Of a stretch of 9,664 bases of DNA, positions 6,751 to 9,664 are shown piece by piece (the stretch's first letter is position 1; each line of letters opens with the position of its first letter). This DNA is from Crocinitomicaceae bacterium (GTDB lineage: Bacteria > Bacteroidota > Bacteroidia > Flavobacteriales_D > Crocinitomicaceae). Location of the stretch: positions 1 through 9,664 of the forward strand of contig JAURNA010000160.1 of the NCBI GenBank assembly GCA_030830385.1, read 5' to 3'. The notes under the pieces are model-generated. The model saw only the letters and a program-made list of their open reading frames with translations. It ran no database searches and was not told the origin of the DNA. Both the position numbers and the translations under genes were made by a program.

Positions 6751-7626
6751 GTACATCAGAATTTCCTCGACTATCTCTCTCACGAGAAGCGGTTCTCCGG
6801 GCATACGTGCACCGCGTATCGCAAAGACCTGGAACAGTTTTTTGAGTTTGCGGAAATCCTGCACGAAAACGACCTGAAAGAGGTAAGCTCTCGACTCGTT
6901 CGTGGCTGGATGGTGGATTTAATGGACAACCATTACGAGGCGGTATCTGTAAACCGGAAACTATCCACGCTCCGAACCTACTTCAAGTGGCTCAAACGCG
7001 AAGGAAAAATACAGACGAACCCGATGTCGTTAGTGAAAGGACCAAAGGTTTCTAAAACAATCCCTTCATTTGTTCAGCAAGGTAAACTTCAAAAGGAGAA
7101 CATAGAGCCATTGTTTTCGGATGATTTTGACGGTGTTCGTGATCATTTGATGTTTGAAATGCTGTATCAAACCGGAATGCGATTGAGTGAGCTCATCGGT
7201 CTGCAGAATACAGATGTGCGCCCTGATCATATCAAAGTGTTGGGAAAGCGGAACAAAGAACGCTTAATTCCCATTTCGAAAGAGTTATTTGAGCAAGTGA
7301 AAGCCTATCGCATTATGCGGCAGGAATTGGATGAGAAAAGTCCGTTTTTCTTCTTGCTGAATACGGGTAAAAAAGTATATCCCAAGTTTGTATATCGGAA
7401 AATAAATAACTACCTTGGGAGAGCGACGGACATGAAGAAAAAGAGTCCGCATGTGCTCAGGCATACCTTCGCCACGCAAATGCTTAACAATGGCGCTGGC
7501 TTAGAAGTGTTGAAAGAGCTCCTCGGACATGCGAACTTGTCAGCAACTCAGGTTTATACGCACAATTCATTCGCAAAGCTGACATCAATTTATTCACAGT
7601 CTCATCCGAGAGGACGCCAAAAATAG
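6736..7626 (+). CDS. xerC: tyrosine recombinase XerC (Xer site-specific recombinase)
   Basis: This 296-residue tyrosine recombinase resolves chromosome dimers at dif with a partner Xer protein, by cleaving and rejoining DNA through a 3'-phosphotyrosine. The N-terminal SAM-like core-binding domain (about 8-90; 'FLDYLSHEKRFSGHT') precedes the catalytic domain. All active-site residues are present: R149 (in 'GMRLSEL'), K171 ('LGKRNK'), H239 and R242 ('HVLRH'), H265 ('LLGHANLS') and nucleophile Y274 ('VYTH'). The start is forced: an in-frame TAA lies at 6724-6726, and no other ATG, GTG or TTG occurs before the conserved 'FLDYL'. That ATG lies in the rpsU terminator hairpin, so expression should depend on read-through or a transcript starting nearby. 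Its place between rpsU and hpf fits the housekeeping Xer protein, not a mobile-element integrase. XerC versus XerD cannot be settled from one copy. Confidence 0.9.
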   Translation: MAPFFVHQNFLDYLSHEKRFSGHTCTAYRKDLEQFFEFAEILHENDLKEVSSRLVRGWMVDLMDNHYEAVSVNRKLSTLRTYFKWLKREGKIQTNPMSLVKGPKVSKTIPSFVQQGKLQKENIEPLFSDDFDGVRDHLMFEMLYQTGMRLSELIGLQNTDVRPDHIKVLGKRNKERLIPISKELFEQVKAYRIMRQELDEKSPFFFLLNTGKKVYPKFVYRKINNYLGRATDMKKKSPHVLRHTFATQMLNNGAGLEVLKELLGHANLSATQVYTHNSFAKLTSIYSQSHPRGRQK

Positions 7627-7632
7627 GTATGT

Positions 7633-7926
7633 ATGGATTTCAAGGTGAACACTGTGCATTTTACGGCAGATGACAAATTAGTAGATTTTATCCATGGGAA
7701 AGTCAAAAAGCTTGAGCTGATGTTCGACGACATCGTTTCAAGTGAAGTATATCTTAGGCTTGACAAAAACTCCGACAAAGAGAACAAAATAGCGGAAGTA
7801 AAGATTTTGTTACCAGGAAACGAACTGTTCGCTAAGAAACAATGCAAAAGCTTTGAGGAAGCAGCAGATCTCGCGGTACGCGCTCTGAAGAAACAGGTTG
7901 AAAAACACAAAGCCAAAGTGGCGTAG
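7633..7926 (+). CDS. hpf: ribosome hibernation-promoting factor, short form (HPF/RaiA family)
   Basis: This 97-residue protein is a short-type HPF/RaiA (sigma-54 modulation) protein. It binds the decoding region of the 30S subunit in slow growth or stationary phase and keeps ribosomes inactive and protected. The family pattern is visible: an N-terminal beta strand ('FKVNTVHFTAD'), a helix beginning 'KLVDFIHGKVKKLELMFDD', a strand 'VYLRLDKNSDKENKIAEVKI', then 'FAKKQCKSFEEAADLAVRAL' and a basic helix 'KKQVEKHKAK'. It lacks the C-terminal dimerisation domain of long HPF. It starts 6 bases after the xerC stop and so is probably on the same transcript. ATG 7629 is in another frame and can be ignored. 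Confidence 0.92.
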   Translation: MDFKVNTVHFTADDKLVDFIHGKVKKLELMFDDIVSSEVYLRLDKNSDKENKIAEVKILLPGNELFAKKQCKSFEEAADLAVRALKKQVEKHKAKVA

Positions 7927-7946
7927 TGAAAAAATGAAGATAATGG

Positions 7947-7976
7947 AAAAGGCAGAACGGTGGTTCTGCTTTTTTT
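7947..7976 (+). terminator. rho-independent terminator after hpf
   Basis: GCAGAAC (7952-7958) pairs perfectly with GTTCTGC (7963-7969) around loop GGTG, followed by seven T (7970-7976). The preceding AAAAG can extend pairing into the T-run through one G-U pair. It ends the rpsU-xerC-hpf unit and separates it from the metal ATPase. I see no TAnnTTTG promoter element between hpf and the ATPase start. Confidence 0.85.
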
Positions 7977-7998
7977 ATGAAAGATCAACGCAACGAGG

Positions 7999-9664
7999 AT
8001 GAAACGACACTATTGGATAAAAGGCATTTCATGCAGGGGTTGCGTCCAAACAGTACAAGACACATTGATGAAATCTGAATTCATCCATGATGTACAGATA
8101 GACATTACATCCAGCCAAATCACTTTAGAATTGAATGACGAGCTTGATTTAAATGTACTCAATTCCCTGCTCAAGGATACTCATTATAGCATTCAGTGCC
8201 ACAAACCAGATACAGAACCAATACAGAAGAAAGAATCACACCATTCGAACCGTGGAGAATACTATTGTCCTATGCGCTGCGAGGGTGACAAGGTATACGA
8301 AAATTCAGGTTTTTGTCCAAAATGTGGAATGGACCTGGTTCCTAAGCCAGACTCATCACCCGATAATGAACACAACCCCATCGCCGAATTACGACGCAAA
8401 TTAATCTGGGCATCGGCGTTCACCGTACCCATCTTCATCATCTCAATGTCGGAAATGATTCCGAACAACCCCCTGCACGAATGGATGCCGGTAAAGGGTT
8501 GGAATTGGATTCAATTGGCACTATCGATTCCCGTTGTTTTTTACGCAACTTGGATGTTCATGGAGAAAGCCTATGCTTCAATCGTGAGAAGATCGCTAAA
8601 CATGTTCACCTTAATTGGAATGGGCTCAGCGGCAGCATGGTTATTTAGCGTTACAGGCCTTTTGTTTCCATTCATATTTCCCGACCCATTCAAATCATCA
8701 GATGGAAGCGTACATATGTATTTCGAAGCAGCAACTGTGATTCTCACACTTGTCCTGCTTGGTCAGTTAATGGAAGCAAAAGCACATTCCAAAACAAACG
8801 AAGCGATTCAGCAATTATTGGAACTTGCTCCCGAAACTGCACTGCGAATCCTAAATGGTGTTGAGGAGCAGATACAAGTAGCCGAAATAAGTCCGGGAGA
8901 CGTTTTGCGAATAAAACCAGGAGATAAAGTACCTGTAGATGGTAAGCTGATTTCAGGACAGGCAACAATTGATGAATCAATGATTAGCGGAGAGCCGATT
9001 CCGGTTGACAAGCTAACGGATGATTGGGTCCAGGCCGGAACAATCAATGGAAATACAACCTTTGATATGACGGCCGAAAAGGTGGGTGCTGACACCTTGC
9101 TCTCTCAAATAATTGCACTGGTGGAAAGTGCCAGTTCGAGCAAAGCACCCATTCAAAAAACCGCCGATCGAATTTCCGCCTATTTCGTGCCTGTAGTCGT
9201 TGGCATTTCAATCATAACGTTTGTGGTGTGGGCGCTGCTCGGCCCTGAACCCAAGATCGTATACGCCTTTGTGAACTCACTAGCCGTTCTTATCATTGCC
9301 TGCCCGTGCGCTCTGGGATTAGCAACTCCCGTATCCGTAATGGTCGGTGTAGGCAAAGGTGCACAATCGGGAATACTATTTAAAAATGCGGAAGCTCTCG
9401 AAGAGTTGAATAAAATAGATGTGCTTATTGTCGACAAAACAGGTACGCTGACCGAGGGGAAACCATCGGTAAAAGCCATGATCAATGCCGGAAATTTGGA
9501 GGAAGACGAATTGATTCGTGTGATGGCCTCAGTCAACCAATATAGTGAGCATCCATTGGCCAGCGCTTCCGTGAGCTATGCAAAGAGTTTACACATAAAT
9601 CTCGTTGAAGCAGATAATTTTCAGACAATTGTAGGAAAGGGGGTTCGTGCCGATGTCAATGGAA
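7999..9664 (+). CDS. copA: copper-type P1B ATPase, N-terminal 555 residues (3' end outside window)
   Basis: This heavy-metal exporting ATPase pumps Cu+ (or Ag+) across the inner membrane. In order it has an HMA metal-binding domain with C12-x-x-C15 in 'GISCRGC' (residues 1-70), a heavy-metal-binding zinc-ribbon-like domain with C90, C94, C106 and C109 ('YYCPMRC ... FCPKCGMDLVP', 88-115), and four hydrophobic segments (about 134-152, 168-188, 201-228, 242-260). The actuator loop 'SGEP' (330-333) has Ser in place of the usual Thr of TGE. The metal-site membrane motif CPC is at 435-437, the phosphorylated D479 is in 'DKTGTLTEG', and the P1B hallmark HP is at 518-519 ('SEHPLA'). The CPC and N-terminal Cys sites point to Cu+ rather than Zn2+. 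ATG 7999 is the first ATG after an in-frame TGA at 7978. The C-terminal nucleotide-binding and hinge regions lie beyond the window. Confidence 0.93.
   Translation, partial: MKRHYWIKGISCRGCVQTVQDTLMKSEFIHDVQIDITSSQITLELNDELDLNVLNSLLKDTHYSIQCHKPDTEPIQKKESHHSNRGEYYCPMRCEGDKVYENSGFCPKCGMDLVPKPDSSPDNEHNPIAELRRKLIWASAFTVPIFIISMSEMIPNNPLHEWMPVKGWNWIQLALSIPVVFYATWMFMEKAYASIVRRSLNMFTLIGMGSAAAWLFSVTGLLFPFIFPDPFKSSDGSVHMYFEAATVILTLVLLGQLMEAKAHSKTNEAIQQLLELAPETALRILNGVEEQIQVAEISPGDVLRIKPGDKVPVDGKLISGQATIDESMISGEPIPVDKLTDDWVQAGTINGNTTFDMTAEKVGADTLLSQIIALVESASSSKAPIQKTADRISAYFVPVVVGISIITFVVWALLGPEPKIVYAFVNSLAVLIIACPCALGLATPVSVMVGVGKGAQSGILFKNAEALEELNKIDVLIVDKTGTLTEGKPSVKAMINAGNLEEDELIRVMASVNQYSEHPLASASVSYAKSLHINLVEADNFQTIVGKGVRADVNG

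Noticed and set aside
6736..7626. Tyrosine recombinase as integrase of a mobile element with attachment sites
   Set aside because: It sits in the conserved rpsU-xerC-hpf setting with housekeeping Xer motifs; no direct repeats, tRNA target or cargo genes are seen.
7927..7998. Possible tRNA genes after hpf, expected from synteny in relatives
   Set aside because: The gap is only 72 bases and consists of the terminator and spacer, with no cloverleaf or TTCRANNC-type box.
8153..8404. Sense open frame of 83 codons after hpf
   Set aside because: It is out of frame within the ATPase N-terminus, where the true frame encodes intact HMA and zinc-ribbon-like domains.

Overview
The window is chromosomal DNA from a member of the Bacteroidota, most likely of the Flavobacteriales or a neighbouring group. 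The evidence is the gene families (DUF2851, a PspC-domain protein, a Bacteroidota-style alanine:cation symporter, a ComEA-like helix-hairpin-helix protein), the rpsU-xerC-hpf gene order, start codons that mostly lack Shine-Dalgarno sequences, and upstream elements matching the Bacteroidota -7 promoter consensus TAnnTTTG. All recognised genes are on the + strand and packed tightly. I found no tRNA or rRNA gene, insertion sequence, CRISPR array or long repeat.

Layout. (1) Bases 1-1892: the C-terminal part of a DUF2851 protein, a 76-residue PspC-domain membrane protein that overlaps it by an ATGA junction, and an RmlD-like short-chain dehydrogenase/reductase. (2) Bases 1911-6389: after a probable promoter come an AGCS-family sodium:alanine symporter with an unusual N-terminal insert, a membrane-anchored helix-hairpin-helix protein, adenine phosphoribosyltransferase (apt) and an acyl-CoA dehydrogenase. 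Gaps are 1-21 bases, so they may be co-transcribed. (3) Bases 6390-7976: a promoter and roughly 80-base leader, then rpsU (bS21), a terminator-like hairpin, xerC (tyrosine recombinase) and hpf (ribosome hibernation factor), closed by a strong terminator. (4) Bases 7999-9664: the first 555 residues of a copper-type P1B ATPase, open at the window end.

How the genes relate. The third block joins translation control (bS21, HPF) to chromosome dimer resolution (XerC), a gene order common in Bacteroidota. The second block mixes amino-acid uptake, purine salvage and acyl-CoA oxidation, with no single pathway evident. The ATPase is a stand-alone metal-export gene placed where many relatives carry tRNA genes and tuf.

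This is mostly ordinary housekeeping DNA, and I did not find a convincing new multi-gene system. The two regulatory details most worth a second look are both around rpsU. Its leader carries a near-match to the full anti-Shine-Dalgarno complement with changes in the core. Also, the only usable start codon of xerC lies across the loop and stem of the terminator hairpin that follows rpsU.
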